DNA of 64,000 bases, taken from assembly GCF_900110495.1 (NCBI RefSeq), contig NZ_FODX01000001.1:682001-746000 (forward strand). The letters run 5' to 3'. How positions within the stretch are numbered: position 1 is the first letter of the stretch; every line of letters starts with the position of its first letter. This document shows positions 1 through 7,860 of this stretch, in pieces. This stretch comes from Nitrosovibrio sp. Nv6. GTDB lineage: Bacteria > Pseudomonadota > Gammaproteobacteria > Burkholderiales > Nitrosomonadaceae. Both the position numbers and the translations under genes were made by a program. Below the pieces are notes generated by a model, which had not been told where the DNA came from, did not search any database, and saw nothing but the letters and a program-made list of their open reading frames with translations.

Positions 1-2243
1 CCCGTTCGATTGCCTGGGCGCTGGCCTACATCTGCAAAACTCGCCTTGCGGATTCCCACTATGACCTTGACTGGCTGCTGGCCAAGGATGCGACCTGGAC
101 TGCCCGCGGGGATAATTTCGACGCAATTTTCGATGCGGAAATGACGTTTGGCGAGGCGCTGAGCGCCACTGCTCGCGCAGGGCGGGCGAAATGGTTTCAG
201 CATGGGATGATGGTCCGGTTTTTCCGCGATGAGCCGGCTTCCATGCCGGTAGCGCTATTCAACATGCGCAACACTGTGCGCGGGAGCTTCAAGACTGATT
301 ATCTGATGAGCGGAGATGAAACCGCAGATTCGGTGATCGTCGAGTATTTCGATGAAACCACCTGGACACCAAAGGAAGTGCTGTGCCAGCTGCCAGGGCA
401 CAGTGCGGACAAGCCCGCGCGCCTGAAACTATTCGGCGTGATCAACCGCGATCATGCCTGGCGTGAAGGAATGTACGAAGCGGCCACCAACCGGTACCGG
501 CGCATGCTGCCTTCGCTGACAACTGAGATGGAGGGATTTATTCCGCTGCCGGGGGACCTCGTGGCGTTACAGCGCGACCGGCCGGGTTGGGGGCAATCCG
601 GCGACGTGATGGCCTACGATCCGGTGACCAAGACTTTGACGCTATCCGAACCGCTGGTATGGACTACTGGCACACACTATTTCGGGTTCAGGAAACGTGA
701 TGGCAGCTTATCCAGTCCTTGGAGCGCAACGGCGGGAGCGGATGATCACCAAGCCGTGCTGGATCTGGCGCTCGATTTCACCCCGGATACCGGCAATACC
801 CGCGAGCGGACTTCCTATGCGTTCGGCCCGAGCAGCAGCTTTTATCAACAAGCGAGAGTCATATCGTTGCGACCGCGATCCATGGAGCGGGTCGAATTGC
901 TGTTCGTGAATGAAGATTCCGCTGTCCATGTCGCCGATACCGGCAGTGCACCGACTCCATCGGCCGTCTGGAACCTACCCGCAAAAATCACCAGGCCCGT
1001 GGTGAACGGTCTCAATGTCACCCTGGGAGGGACGGCCGCAACCCCAATGCTGCTGGTTTCATGGATTCCCTCACCTGGCGCGGACCATTACTACGTGGAG
1101 TGGTCGTACAACAACGGCACCAGCTGGAATCGGGCGGGAACGGCATCCGCCCCGAACGCAGCCATTCCCGCGCAGCGTGGCGCTGTGCGCATTCGCGTGG
1201 CAGGTGTAGGTATTGCGGTGGGTAACTGGTCGGAGTGGTCCGGGGATCCATTCGCGGCTCCGCCTCCGGATGTGTCTCTGTTCCTGATATCGATCCAGGC
1301 GGACGGTACCCGGCAGTTCGACATGGCAATGCCAGGTACGCCACCGCCTGATTTTGCCGGGTATGCCATCCGCTACCGTCTCGGTACCGGATGGACGGAT
1401 TACTGGGGCGAGCTGGACCCGCTGCATACGGGGTTGTTGACAGCATCTCCCTACGAAACCAACCAGCTGGCGGCGGGCGCGTATACCTTTGCAGTGAAAG
1501 GCTTTGACGATTCGGGCAACGAATCCGAGAACGCGGTCTTTATTACGTCCGAACTCCCAGATCCGCGCATGGCTGGAATCATTACGATGGTGGAACCGCA
1601 TCTGTTGGGCTGGCCAGGAACAAAAACCAATTGCGCAGTGGAGCCTGAAACCAATGTGCTGGCTGCGACCGACACCGAGGCATGGGCCGATCTGACCACA
1701 TGGGATGCCTATACCCGCTGGGTGCTGACACCCAATGGCAGCACGACCTATGAGCATGTCGCAATCGATGTGGGCATATCGCTGCCATTTACGCCCCTTG
1801 TGTCCGCGATGGGAGACGGCGCGCAAACCATCGAGGAGCAGCACTCTGATGACAACGTGAGCTACAGCGCATGGGCAGCCGTGGGGCCAGTGATCACCGC
1901 CCGCTACGTGAAGATTCGGATCACCCTTGCAGGCACCTTCCCGCGCCTTTCGCAGCTGACGATCAAGCTTTCCGGGGAACCGATCACCGAGATAATCAAC
2001 GATCTGGATACCTCTACTCTGACTGGGGCATACCGGATTGGGGTGGGTGATATCCGCCTGCCGATGGTCAAGGCCTACAGCGTGATACGCCAGGCATCCG
2101 TTATGGCATTACAGAACGTCGGGCCGGGCTGGAGCTGGGTGTTGATCGACAAGGACACCGCTGTCGGCCCCCGCATCAAGATTTATAACGCAAGCAACGC
2201 ACTTGCGGACGCCATCATAGACGCGAACATCCAAGGATCGTAA
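1..2243 (+). CDS. Phage tail-tip / host-specificity protein J-like, C-terminal part
   Basis: The frame is open from base 3, before the first in-frame ATG at 141, so this is the 3' part of a longer gene cut by the window edge. The visible ~747 residues resemble the central tail-tip attachment protein (lambda J / TipJ type), which sits at the end of a non-contractile tail and sets receptor specificity. Around residues 320-380 of the visible part there is a fibronectin-III-like stretch (VEWSYNNG, then WSEWS). The far C-terminal region, with a possible discoidin-like segment, should be the receptor-facing variable part. The collar fibre gene follows 12 bases downstream, consistent with a tail operon. 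The family call rests on context and overall resemblance. Confidence 0.8.
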   Translation, partial: RSIAWALAYICKTRLADSHYDLDWLLAKDATWTARGDNFDAIFDAEMTFGEALSATARAGRAKWFQHGMMVRFFRDEPASMPVALFNMRNTVRGSFKTDYLMSGDETADSVIVEYFDETTWTPKEVLCQLPGHSADKPARLKLFGVINRDHAWREGMYEAATNRYRRMLPSLTTEMEGFIPLPGDLVALQRDRPGWGQSGDVMAYDPVTKTLTLSEPLVWTTGTHYFGFRKRDGSLSSPWSATAGADDHQAVLDLALDFTPDTGNTRERTSYAFGPSSSFYQQARVISLRPRSMERVELLFVNEDSAVHVADTGSAPTPSAVWNLPAKITRPVVNGLNVTLGGTAATPMLLVSWIPSPGADHYYVEWSYNNGTSWNRAGTASAPNAAIPAQRGAVRIRVAGVGIAVGNWSEWSGDPFAAPPPDVSLFLISIQADGTRQFDMAMPGTPPPDFAGYAIRYRLGTGWTDYWGELDPLHTGLLTASPYETNQLAAGAYTFAVKGFDDSGNESENAVFITSELPDPRMAGIITMVEPHLLGWPGTKTNCAVEPETNVLAATDTEAWADLTTWDAYTRWVLTPNGSTTYEHVAIDVGISLPFTPLVSAMGDGAQTIEEQHSDDNVSYSAWAAVGPVITARYVKIRITLAGTFPRLSQLTIKLSGEPITEIINDLDTSTLTGAYRIGVGDIRLPMVKAYSVIRQASVMALQNVGPGWSWVLIDKDTAVGPRIKIYNASNALADAIIDANIQGS

Positions 2244-2255
2244 TAGGAGAGATAC

Positions 2256-2996
2256 ATGGCCTGGCCAACAGTCGCAATCGATACCACCAGCATGGATGCG
2301 GGGACAGACTCCCCTGCCACCGCTCGCGTCCAAATCAAGCAGATGGCGGACAACGTCAACAGCATCAAGGACGCGAAGGGCGTGGCATCGGGTATTGCAG
2401 AGCTCGATGCTGAGAACAAGGTGCCGACCGGGCAGCTGCCCACCATCCCGGCAAGCCAGGGCGGCACCGGTCAAACCGGTTATGCCATCGGCGATCTTCT
2501 GTATGCCAGTGCAAGCAGCATATTAAGCAAACTGCCCTCCGGAACATCCGGTTATGTGCTCAAGTCAGGCGGGCCAGGCGCCGCGCCGTCCTGGGCAGAT
2601 CCGGGCGCTTTCCCAACCGGCACTCGGATGTTATTTCAACAGACCTCGGCACCGACGGGGTGGACCAAAGAAACCAATGCGGCATACAACGATATCGCGT
2701 TGCGAGTGGTTACTGGCACGGTTGGAGCCGGTGGCGCCACCCTGTTTAGCAACACATTCTCGGGAAGCAAGAGTACCGATGCGCTTACGCTTACAACTGG
2801 ACAGATGCCGTCACATGGACACACTTACAACGTTTTAGCCACTAGTGGCGCGGGGCCTAATGATAGCGGCGGCGGCGGCGGATCAGTTACCGGAACCCCA
2901 CCAACAAACTCAACAGGCGGCGGCGGTTCGCACTCCCATACCATCAGTAATTTCAATCTCAAATATAGCGATGTAATTATCGCGTCCAAGAATTAA
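2256..2996 (+). CDS. Phage tail fibre protein with collar-type C-terminus
   Basis: A 246-residue protein with a good ribosome site (AGGAGA, six bases before ATG). The N-terminal half carries a tail-fibre-like repeat region (GGTGQTGYAIGDLLYAS). The C-terminal half resembles the phage tail collar fold: a GTRMLFQQTSAPTGW segment, then the metal-ligand-like motif PSHGH near residue 190 and a second HSHT near residue 227. Glycine-rich linkers lie between the His motifs. Such proteins form trimeric fibres or tips with metal-bound His clusters. It lies directly behind the tail-tip gene and probably acts in host recognition. Confidence 0.8.
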   Translation: MAWPTVAIDTTSMDAGTDSPATARVQIKQMADNVNSIKDAKGVASGIAELDAENKVPTGQLPTIPASQGGTGQTGYAIGDLLYASASSILSKLPSGTSGYVLKSGGPGAAPSWADPGAFPTGTRMLFQQTSAPTGWTKETNAAYNDIALRVVTGTVGAGGATLFSNTFSGSKSTDALTLTTGQMPSHGHTYNVLATSGAGPNDSGGGGGSVTGTPPTNSTGGGGSHSHTISNFNLKYSDVIIASKN

Positions 2997-3005
2997 GGCC
3001 CGCCC

Positions 3006-3314
3006 ATGTTCGGATCCAAGAAGCCGGAAACCATCTGCCCCTTGCTCAAGGGCGCATGTATCGAAAGCCGCTGCGTATGGTGGACGCAGATCCGCGGCAA
3101 GCACCCGCAAACCGGCGCCGATATCGACATGCCAGATTGCGCTATCAAGTGGCTGCCGGTGCTGCTGATCGAAACCAGCAAGGAAACGCGGCAAGCTGCC
3201 GCAGCAGTGGAGAGCCTGCGCAATGAGTCGGTAACCGCCTCGCAACAGGTTGCCGGCGCAATCGTGCACCTGGCAGAGAGCAATCACGTGAACAAACTGG
3301 AGAACAAGTCATGA
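3006..3314 (+). CDS. Phage hypothetical protein with N-terminal Cys cluster
   Basis: A 102-residue protein I do not recognise. Four cysteines near the N-terminus (C-x5-C-x4-C, then one near residue 44 in DMPDC) suggest metal binding or a redox cluster. The C-terminal half is predicted helical. It starts nine bases after the fibre gene and its last codons overlap the next gene by four bases (ATGA), so it belongs to the tail operon. The ribosome site is weak, so translation may depend on coupling. Confidence 0.65.
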   Translation: MFGSKKPETICPLLKGACIESRCVWWTQIRGKHPQTGADIDMPDCAIKWLPVLLIETSKETRQAAAAVESLRNESVTASQQVAGAIVHLAESNHVNKLENKS

Positions 3315-3913
3315 AAATAACCATCATCCAGGACGATGGCCTGGTGGGCGTGGATAGCGTCTTCCGTACCGTAGACTTGGCAGACCTCGACCCTGACATA
3401 CACGCTATCCAGTTTGATACCGGCACCGGTACCGGGCATATCGAGTACGACCCGGAAGCGCAGGTACGCAAGCCAAACCGGCCTGTTGGGGTCACAGCCT
3501 TCCGTCCTTACCAGAAATACGTTACCCGCTGGAAGGCGGCGGGCGCGCCACCTAAACGGACACTGGCTGAGGTGAAGGCAGACGCGCGCAGGCAGATCAA
3601 CTCACGCCGGGACACGCTGGAGGCGGCAGGCTTCGCTTATCTGGGAAAGACGTTCGATTCGGATAACCGCAGCGTGCAGCGTATCAGCGTTGCCGCCCTG
3701 GCCGCGAGCACAGCCCTTGCGGCAGGGCAGCCGTGGTCCATGGACTGGACAGCCCAGGATAACAGTGCGATCACGCTCGATGCCGAAGCAATGGGCGCCA
3801 TGCCCGATGCGCTGGCCAGTTATGCGCTGGACCTGCACAACCACGCAAAGGCAAAGAAGGCGGAGATCGACGCCTGCACCACTATCGCGCAGGTGGAAGC
3901 AATCCAGTGGTAG
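3311..3913 (+). CDS. DUF4376-like phage protein, probable tail fibre assembly/attachment factor
   Basis: A 200-residue protein overlapping the previous stop by ATGA. The C-terminal ~110 residues (KADARRQINSRRDTLEAAGF, then DNRSVQRIS and a C-terminal ...AIQW) look like the DUF4376 domain found after tail fibre genes in many phages. The N-terminal ~60 residues look like a small beta-rich module with a GTGTGHIEYD stretch. Position directly behind the fibre genes supports a role in fibre assembly or decoration. Family assignment is by eye. Confidence 0.7.
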   Translation: MKITIIQDDGLVGVDSVFRTVDLADLDPDIHAIQFDTGTGTGHIEYDPEAQVRKPNRPVGVTAFRPYQKYVTRWKAAGAPPKRTLAEVKADARRQINSRRDTLEAAGFAYLGKTFDSDNRSVQRISVAALAASTALAAGQPWSMDWTAQDNSAITLDAEAMGAMPDALASYALDLHNHAKAKKAEIDACTTIAQVEAIQW

Positions 3914-4179
3914 AGGTGGCGAAACCAAAAAAACCCGTTTGGGCCGAGATCCGGGACCAGGTAGCGCACGTCATTGCCGCCATCTTGCTGATGTATTTGT
4001 TCGTGCGGTTCCCGCTACTGGCGCTGGCAGCGGTAGTGATGATTATTGCGCTGATCAGGGAGCTGCGCCAGCATGAATGGAGGGACTTCGGGAAGCTGGA
4101 TATGACCTTCTGGGGAGTGGGCTGTCTGCTGTTTCTGGTGGCCTACTACACGCCGATATCAATCATCTTCCGGTACTAA
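3907..4179 (+). CDS. Small phage membrane protein (lysis-region candidate)
   Basis: A 90-residue protein with a GTG start that overlaps the end of the DUF4376-like gene by seven bases. Two hydrophobic stretches are visible: residues about 18-46 (long enough for one or two passes) and about 68-86. It sits where lysis genes often lie, after the tail genes, so a holin or accessory lysis role is possible, but there is no endolysin in the window and no family motif. Topology and position are the only evidence. Confidence 0.6.
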   Translation: MVEVAKPKKPVWAEIRDQVAHVIAAILLMYLFVRFPLLALAAVVMIIALIRELRQHEWRDFGKLDMTFWGVGCLLFLVAYYTPISIIFRY

Positions 4180-4216
4180 TTAACCTTACTTTTAACCACA
4201 GACGAAGGAGATGCAC

Positions 4217-4444
4217 ATGAACATAGACGAAATCAGAGGACAGATAAAGGCGCTTCAGGACACTCTGACGAACGCCCTGGCCGAGGCAAAAAACCTCAAT
4301 GCCAGAGCTGACACGGTAGTGGACAAGGGGCTGGATGCCATCGAGCAATCGCGGTACTCCGCACCGATCGTGATCGGGATTTCGGTGGCGATGCTGACGG
4401 CGGGCGGGCTGCTCGGCTACGCGGTGAAGGTGGTGGTGGGATAA
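4217..4444 (+). CDS. Small phage membrane-anchored coiled-coil protein
   Basis: Two in-frame ATGs occur at 4211 and 4217. The AAGGAG at 4205-4210 abuts the first and sits six bases before the second, so 4217 is the better start (75 residues). The first ~45 residues are a charged helix with heptad character. One hydrophobic helix follows (VIGISVAMLTAGGLLGYAV), ending four residues before the C-terminus. This is the layout of tail-anchored ElaB/YqjD-like proteins and also of some small phage lysis proteins. It closes the rightward late block. Confidence 0.6.
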   Translation: MNIDEIRGQIKALQDTLTNALAEAKNLNARADTVVDKGLDAIEQSRYSAPIVIGISVAMLTAGGLLGYAVKVVVG

Positions 4445-4483
4445 ATCCGTGTCTGGTTGGGTTGTACGATAAAACCGGACAAC

Positions 4484-4846
4484 TCAACTGCAGCCTGTCT
4501 TGCCTTCATTTACCCAACCCTTGAAAATACCAGTATATCTTCGCATCAATGGGAATGCGGAATAGAAATCAGCAATTGAAGAATCACTTCCATTTTCTTT
4601 AATATCCATCGAGATCGCTATCACGCCGTCGCCAATATTGATGTTGGCACGCTTCTGGTCGGGATAAATCACGCTGCTTACCCCATCAAGCGCCATACAT
4701 TTCTTCAGATTCTCGTCAACTATGCGAAACGCGGTCTCGTAACCCGCATTTAACGTAAAGGTTGTCAGGTTTTCCGGTTGCCTAGTTGATGACATGGAAG
4801 CGCAACCGGAAAGTATCACTGCAAGAAAAAGCATATATCTTGTCAC
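4484..4846 (-). CDS. Prophage lipoprotein, candidate lysogenic-conversion or exclusion factor
   Basis: A 120-residue protein with a GTG start, a short hydrophobic signal and a lipobox LSGC at about residues 12-15, so the mature protein should be lipidated at Cys15. No known domain is recognised in the mature part; two further cysteines are present (KKC and the C-terminal TGCS). The start overlaps the stop of the 55-residue gene upstream (GTGA), and both lie downstream of the repressor on the same strand. Co-transcription with the repressor would express it in the lysogen. Phage lipoproteins in this position often block superinfection (Cor/Llp-type), but that role is inferred. Confidence 0.75.
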   Translation of the reverse strand: MTRYMLFLAVILSGCASMSSTRQPENLTTFTLNAGYETAFRIVDENLKKCMALDGVSSVIYPDQKRANINIGDGVIAISMDIKENGSDSSIADFYSAFPLMRRYTGIFKGWVNEGKTGCS

Positions 4847-5010
4847 CGATGTGCTCCAGACCCGGAATTAGATATTAGCCCAATGGAAAAAATGGCGCGT
4901 GAGACGCTGAATGGCTGGTGGTCATTGGTGAGAATAGCACGTCCTCTATCTGATTTAACAACGCCAACGCTTTTATTACCTTGGTTTGATTTGTTTTTAT
5001 CGTCGCTCAT
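4843..5010 (-). CDS. Small phage protein (55 residues) in the lysogeny operon
   Basis: A short frame starting at 5010, with AGAGGG five bases before the ATG, and ending in a GTGA overlap with the lipoprotein start at 4846. The N-terminus is polar and Asn/Lys-rich (MSDDKNKSNQGNKS), followed by a basic stretch and a modestly hydrophobic C-terminal third. I do not recognise it. The ribosome site and the coupling to the lipoprotein gene argue that it is translated. Confidence 0.5.
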   Translation of the reverse strand: MSDDKNKSNQGNKSVGVVKSDRGRAILTNDHQPFSVSRAIFSIGLISNSGSGAHR

Positions 5011-5053
5011 ATTTCCCTCTCGTTAGTTATTCTTTGCGATGGCGGTCACTGAA

Positions 5054-5824
5054 TCAGCTTGCCATCTCATCGTTTTTTGGTTGAGCCAGCGCATCGCCAA
5101 TCGATTTATATGCTGCCTTTTGTTCCGCCGCCATATGGCGAAAATTATCCACAAGGATTTGTTCCTCTGGAGTGAGTGGTATGTTTTCTTCTGGCCACTC
5201 GAAAATCTTGTGTTCCTTTAATACTGAAACATCCTGATGCAATAGGGGTGAACTGGAATACAGCAGTCTGTAGGTCCCTATTTGCCCGCGAGACAGATCG
5301 TGCATCGTGTGCGGATAGGTATTGATCAAAAACACACTGCACACTGGAATTTCCGCCCTCACCCGGTTCAATGTTTTTCTGCCGCATCTACCAGCCAATA
5401 CTTCTACAACCATGTAGCTGACCCATTCCTCCTTGACCTTGTATCGCGCTGGCATAGTCAGCACCAAGGCCAGTCGTTTCTGGTCTGTGACGAGATATAC
5501 CGTCCAGCTTTTCTCATCGAATAGCGCGTCGAGGTAATCAGCGCACTCTTCGTCATCCGCAAATTTGTGAACGATGTATGGCTCCCCTCTCCCATCCAGC
5601 AACCAAGTTGTGTTGATATTTTCGTGACGGCTGATGGCGTTAAGAGTTTCGGACGTCGGAATGGTGCCGGTAAACATATTGCCGATTGTTCCCCGGCCTA
5701 TCCCCAGCATCGCGCCCCAGGGATGTTTTTCCCTTTCCCCAAGTACCGTCGTAAGCCTATTCAGAAATGTATTCAACTTTTCTTGCATAAATCTATTGAC
5801 CATTCCATAAAACTGGAATAGCAT
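5054..5824 (-). CDS. Phage repressor-like helix-turn-helix regulator
   Basis: A 256-residue leftward gene divergent from the early genes. The N-terminal ~70 residues look like a lambda-repressor-type HTH of the Bet/CI kind (GIGRGTIGNMFTG, then LNAISRHENINTTWLLDG). The remainder (~180 residues) has no visible S24 protease Ser-Lys motif, so induction by RecA-stimulated self-cleavage is not supported. The first ATG (5824) places an inverted repeat inside the coding region, and later Met codons at 5803 and 5788 are plausible true starts. Expected role: lysogeny maintenance by binding the operator in the divergent region. Confidence 0.75.
   Translation of the reverse strand: MLFQFYGMVNRFMQEKLNTFLNRLTTVLGEREKHPWGAMLGIGRGTIGNMFTGTIPTSETLNAISRHENINTTWLLDGRGEPYIVHKFADDEECADYLDALFDEKSWTVYLVTDQKRLALVLTMPARYKVKEEWVSYMVVEVLAGRCGRKTLNRVRAEIPVCSVFLINTYPHTMHDLSRGQIGTYRLLYSSSPLLHQDVSVLKEHKIFEWPEENIPLTPEEQILVDNFRHMAAEQKAAYKSIGDALAQPKNDEMAS
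5796..5824 (+). promoter_or_regulatory. Early rightward promoter with embedded operator (lysogeny switch)
   Basis: A sigma70-like promoter is visible: TTGACC at 5796-5801, a 17-base spacer and TAGCAT at 5819-5824. A perfect 6-bp inverted repeat ATTCCA-N6-TGGAAT (5802-5807 and 5814-5819) fills the spacer. Binding there would block the promoter serving the rightward early genes. Repressor control is inferred from this geometry. Confidence 0.55.
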
Positions 5825-5857
5825 CGGCTTTCATTCAAATAAACAGGGATTCTAAAC

Positions 5858-6046
5858 ATGAGCCAAGTCAATAGCAAACGACGCGATCCCCCGCTACTCG
5901 TCCATTTTCTGGGCAATGACAAAGCGCGCCTGAAAAAGCTGGCTGAGCGAGAGCACCGCAGCCTCAGCAACATGGCGGCCAAGCTTCTGCGTGACGGCAT
6001 GGACGAGCTGGAGCGGCAACCAGCCCAAGCTGAGCAAACCGTTTAA
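5858..6046 (+). CDS. Ribbon-helix-helix (Arc-like) small DNA-binding protein
   Basis: A 62-residue protein, first gene of the rightward early operon. The pattern PPLLVHFLGNDKARLKKLAE followed by HRSLSNMAAKLLRDGM fits an Arc/MetJ ribbon-helix-helix fold: one beta strand then two helices. Such proteins bind operators as dimers and in this position usually play the Cro or anti-repressor-control role. The early promoter/operator lies 34 bases upstream. There is no strong Shine-Dalgarno. Confidence 0.7.
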   Translation: MSQVNSKRRDPPLLVHFLGNDKARLKKLAEREHRSLSNMAAKLLRDGMDELERQPAQAEQTV

Positions 6047-6063
6047 TCGACAGGCAGACCGTC

Positions 6064-6309
6064 GTGTGCAGCCGCCCCATCCCCAAATCCCTTTCCAAGA
6101 AAGGCATAACGATGATCGAGGACAACTTACTGCCGGGGCAGGAGGTGAGCTTCGGCAGAATGTTCTGTCTGATCTACCGCTCCGAACTCGAGGCGATCAT
6201 TTTTCTACCAAAACAAAAGCTGTTGGCGGACCAGCAAGCTAACCAGATTACTGATGGTCCGGATGAAATGTCCGAACCATCCGATCAAAACAATAGGGAG
6301 ACAACGTGA
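6064..6309 (+). CDS. Small early phage protein, copy A of a duplicated family
   Basis: An 81-residue frame with a GTG start at 6064; an alternative ATG lies at 6112. The GTG start is preferred because the protein at 7511 aligns from its own first residue: both have a P-x-P-x-SL-x-K-x-G leader followed by IEDNLLPGQ, VSF-x-R, MFCLI and RSELEA-x-IF. The C-terminal ~30 residues are polar and not shared. The function is unknown. The 3' end overlaps the next gene (GTGA), so the two are probably translated together. Confidence 0.6.
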   Translation: MCSRPIPKSLSKKGITMIEDNLLPGQEVSFGRMFCLIYRSELEAIIFLPKQKLLADQQANQITDGPDEMSEPSDQNNRETT

Positions 6310-6929
6310 AATCAATACTCGAATTGCAGATAGCGGTGATGAACGGTGACAAATCCGGAGTACACACCGTGCTGGATGAAATGGACCGACGCACCGAAAA
6401 CGAAATGCTTCTGAGAGCGGCGGAGCATTTTAAGTTTGAAACCATCGAATGGAACGGACGGCGCATAGCCTATCGGCCTGACTTATCCCGCGTTTTCGGT
6501 TACTCGGACGAATCCGGACTACGTAAGTTGGGTGAAAGATACGATCTGGAGGCCATCCAACTGGGGTGGTTCGGACAAAATGTCCGTACCATCGCCCTTG
6601 AAACCTTCAAAATTGAAGGTAAAACTACTCGGGCCTGTTTCGTTACGTGGCCCACCTTCCTCGTCGCCGGTATGGTCTCCACGACTGCTGCCGCCGACTC
6701 CATCAAGCTGTATCTCCTGCAAGCAGAAAAAGCCGCTCGCATCGCTGCCGGAACTCTCGAAATCAAGCGCGACCAATCGCGCTTCGACTCGGCCGCCAAG
6801 GTGGTGAACCTAATTTCCAAGGCCGAGCGCATCAAGGATCAAAAGCTCCGTGAATTTGCCCTTCGTCACATCGACGATCTGCTGGATGGCGCCCTGGAAT
6901 TAGGACAGCAGGGAGATTTATTCAGCTAA
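6306..6929 (+). CDS. Early phage protein, possible BRO-like antirepressor
   Basis: A 207-residue protein with a GTG start overlapping the preceding stop. The central part has a W-x-G-x-x-I....DLSRVFGYSDESGLRKLGERY stretch, similar in layout to the N-terminal DNA-binding domain of BRO or Rha-type phage antirepressors. The C-terminal part is helical (AEKAARIAAG, then RIKDQKLREFALRHIDDLLD). Position in the early operon behind the RHH gene suits an antirepressor or regulator. The family link is tentative. Confidence 0.6.
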   Translation: MKSILELQIAVMNGDKSGVHTVLDEMDRRTENEMLLRAAEHFKFETIEWNGRRIAYRPDLSRVFGYSDESGLRKLGERYDLEAIQLGWFGQNVRTIALETFKIEGKTTRACFVTWPTFLVAGMVSTTAAADSIKLYLLQAEKAARIAAGTLEIKRDQSRFDSAAKVVNLISKAERIKDQKLREFALRHIDDLLDGALELGQQGDLFS

Positions 6930-6937
6930 AAAATTGA

Positions 6938-6965
6938 CCTATCACACGTTGACGCGCGTGATAGG
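6938..6965. promoter_or_regulatory. Inverted repeat between early genes
   Basis: A perfect 8-bp inverted repeat, CCTATCAC at 6938-6945 and GTGATAGG at 6958-6965, separated by 12 bases, lies just after the BRO-like gene. No T-run follows, so a classical intrinsic terminator is unlikely. It may be an operator for the CII-like regulator transcript that starts downstream, or a structured RNA element. Confidence 0.4.
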
Positions 6966-7049
6966 CCGGTGCGGGGTACTGCTATCGCAAGCCTAGTGTC
7001 CCCGCAAAAAACAATAAGCAATAGGTTAATTGTTCAAGAGGGGTAACAC

Positions 7050-7514
7050 ATGGGACGTTCTATTCCCAAGAACGTGCAGGACGCGTTCTATCGGGTGGTT
7101 CACGACTATCCGGAAGGGGTCGAGGCGCTGGCGAATCTGATGGGCATCCCGCCCGGGACGCTTTACAACAAAGCCAACGCCAACGAAACCAGTCATCACA
7201 AGCCTACCTTGGCAGATGCGGTGTTGGTCACAGCCATCAGCAACGATAAACGCATTCTGCATGCCTTCGCGGCCACCGTCGGCGAGGTCTGTTATTCGCT
7301 GCCGGACCTCTCCAACCTCTCCACTACCGCACTTATTTCCCACATTACCCGCACCGAGGCGGAAGGCGGCGATTGCTATCGCGCCATTCACCAAGCGCTG
7401 GAAAAAGACGGCCTGATCAACGGGGCCGATTACAAGGTAATCGAGCGTGAGACCTATGAGTGGGTATCAGCAATCCTTGAAGGACTGGCCCGGATGAAGG
7501 AGATGGCGCAGTGA
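7050..7514 (+). CDS. CII-like phage regulatory protein
   Basis: A 154-residue protein preceded by GAGGGG. Its N-terminus (FYRVVHDYPEGVEALANLMG followed by GTLYNKANANETSHHKPTLA) closely fits the phage regulatory CII family (Pfam Phage_CII_2 type). In this family a helical HTH-like region binds DNA and favours lysogenic or replication decisions. It starts a new cluster after a 120-base gap, and its stop overlaps the GTG of the following small gene. The family assignment is by motif. Confidence 0.75.
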   Translation: MGRSIPKNVQDAFYRVVHDYPEGVEALANLMGIPPGTLYNKANANETSHHKPTLADAVLVTAISNDKRILHAFAATVGEVCYSLPDLSNLSTTALISHITRTEAEGGDCYRAIHQALEKDGLINGADYKVIERETYEWVSAILEGLARMKEMAQ

Positions 7515-7711
7515 GCGCCAATCCGGTACCCGCATCGCTGGCAAAGCACGGCCTGATGACCATTGAAGACAACCTGCTGCCAGGCCAGCAGGTGAGCTTT
7601 GCCAGGATGTTCTGCCTGATTTTTCGTAGCGAGCTGGAAGCGCGAATTTTCCAGAAGAAAAAAACATGCGCCGCGAACCACGGCAACAGCTTGCCCTCCC
7701 CCTCGGAATAA
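7511..7711 (+). CDS. Small early phage protein, copy B of a duplicated family
   Basis: A 66-residue protein with a GTG start overlapping the CII-like gene's stop. It shares the core IEDNLLPGQ, VSF-x-R, MFCLI and RSELEA-x-IF with the protein at 6064. The two diverge completely after that core. The shared core at protein level and visibly similar DNA indicate a duplication inside this prophage or recruitment from a relative. Function unknown. Its 3' end overlaps the next gene. Confidence 0.6.
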   Translation: MSANPVPASLAKHGLMTIEDNLLPGQQVSFARMFCLIFRSELEARIFQKKKTCAANHGNSLPSPSE

Positions 7712-7860
7712 ACGAGGTGCCGGAGCAGCTGCTCCGCGCAGCCTATGCGCGCTGCGGGCTGGCTATGAGTTTTGACGAGGCAATGCAAAAAGAGGTGCTG
7801 CGCATTTGTTTCCGTGCCATGGCGCGGCGGGCACCAAAACTTAAACGGAGCAAGCAATGA
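7666..7860 (+). CDS. Small phage protein, unrecognised
   Basis: A 64-residue basic protein whose ATG lies 46 bases inside the 3' end of the previous gene, and whose TGA overlaps the next ATG (ATGA at 7857). The overlap chain argues that it is real. The sequence (EQLLRAAYARCGLAMSFDEA, then a basic tail) suggests a small helical protein. No family is recognised. Confidence 0.5.
   Translation: MRREPRQQLALPLGINEVPEQLLRAAYARCGLAMSFDEAMQKEVLRICFRAMARRAPKLKRSKQ

Noticed and set aside
1071-1844. 257-residue leftward frame
   Set aside because: Antisense to the tail-tip gene, with no protein-like motif.
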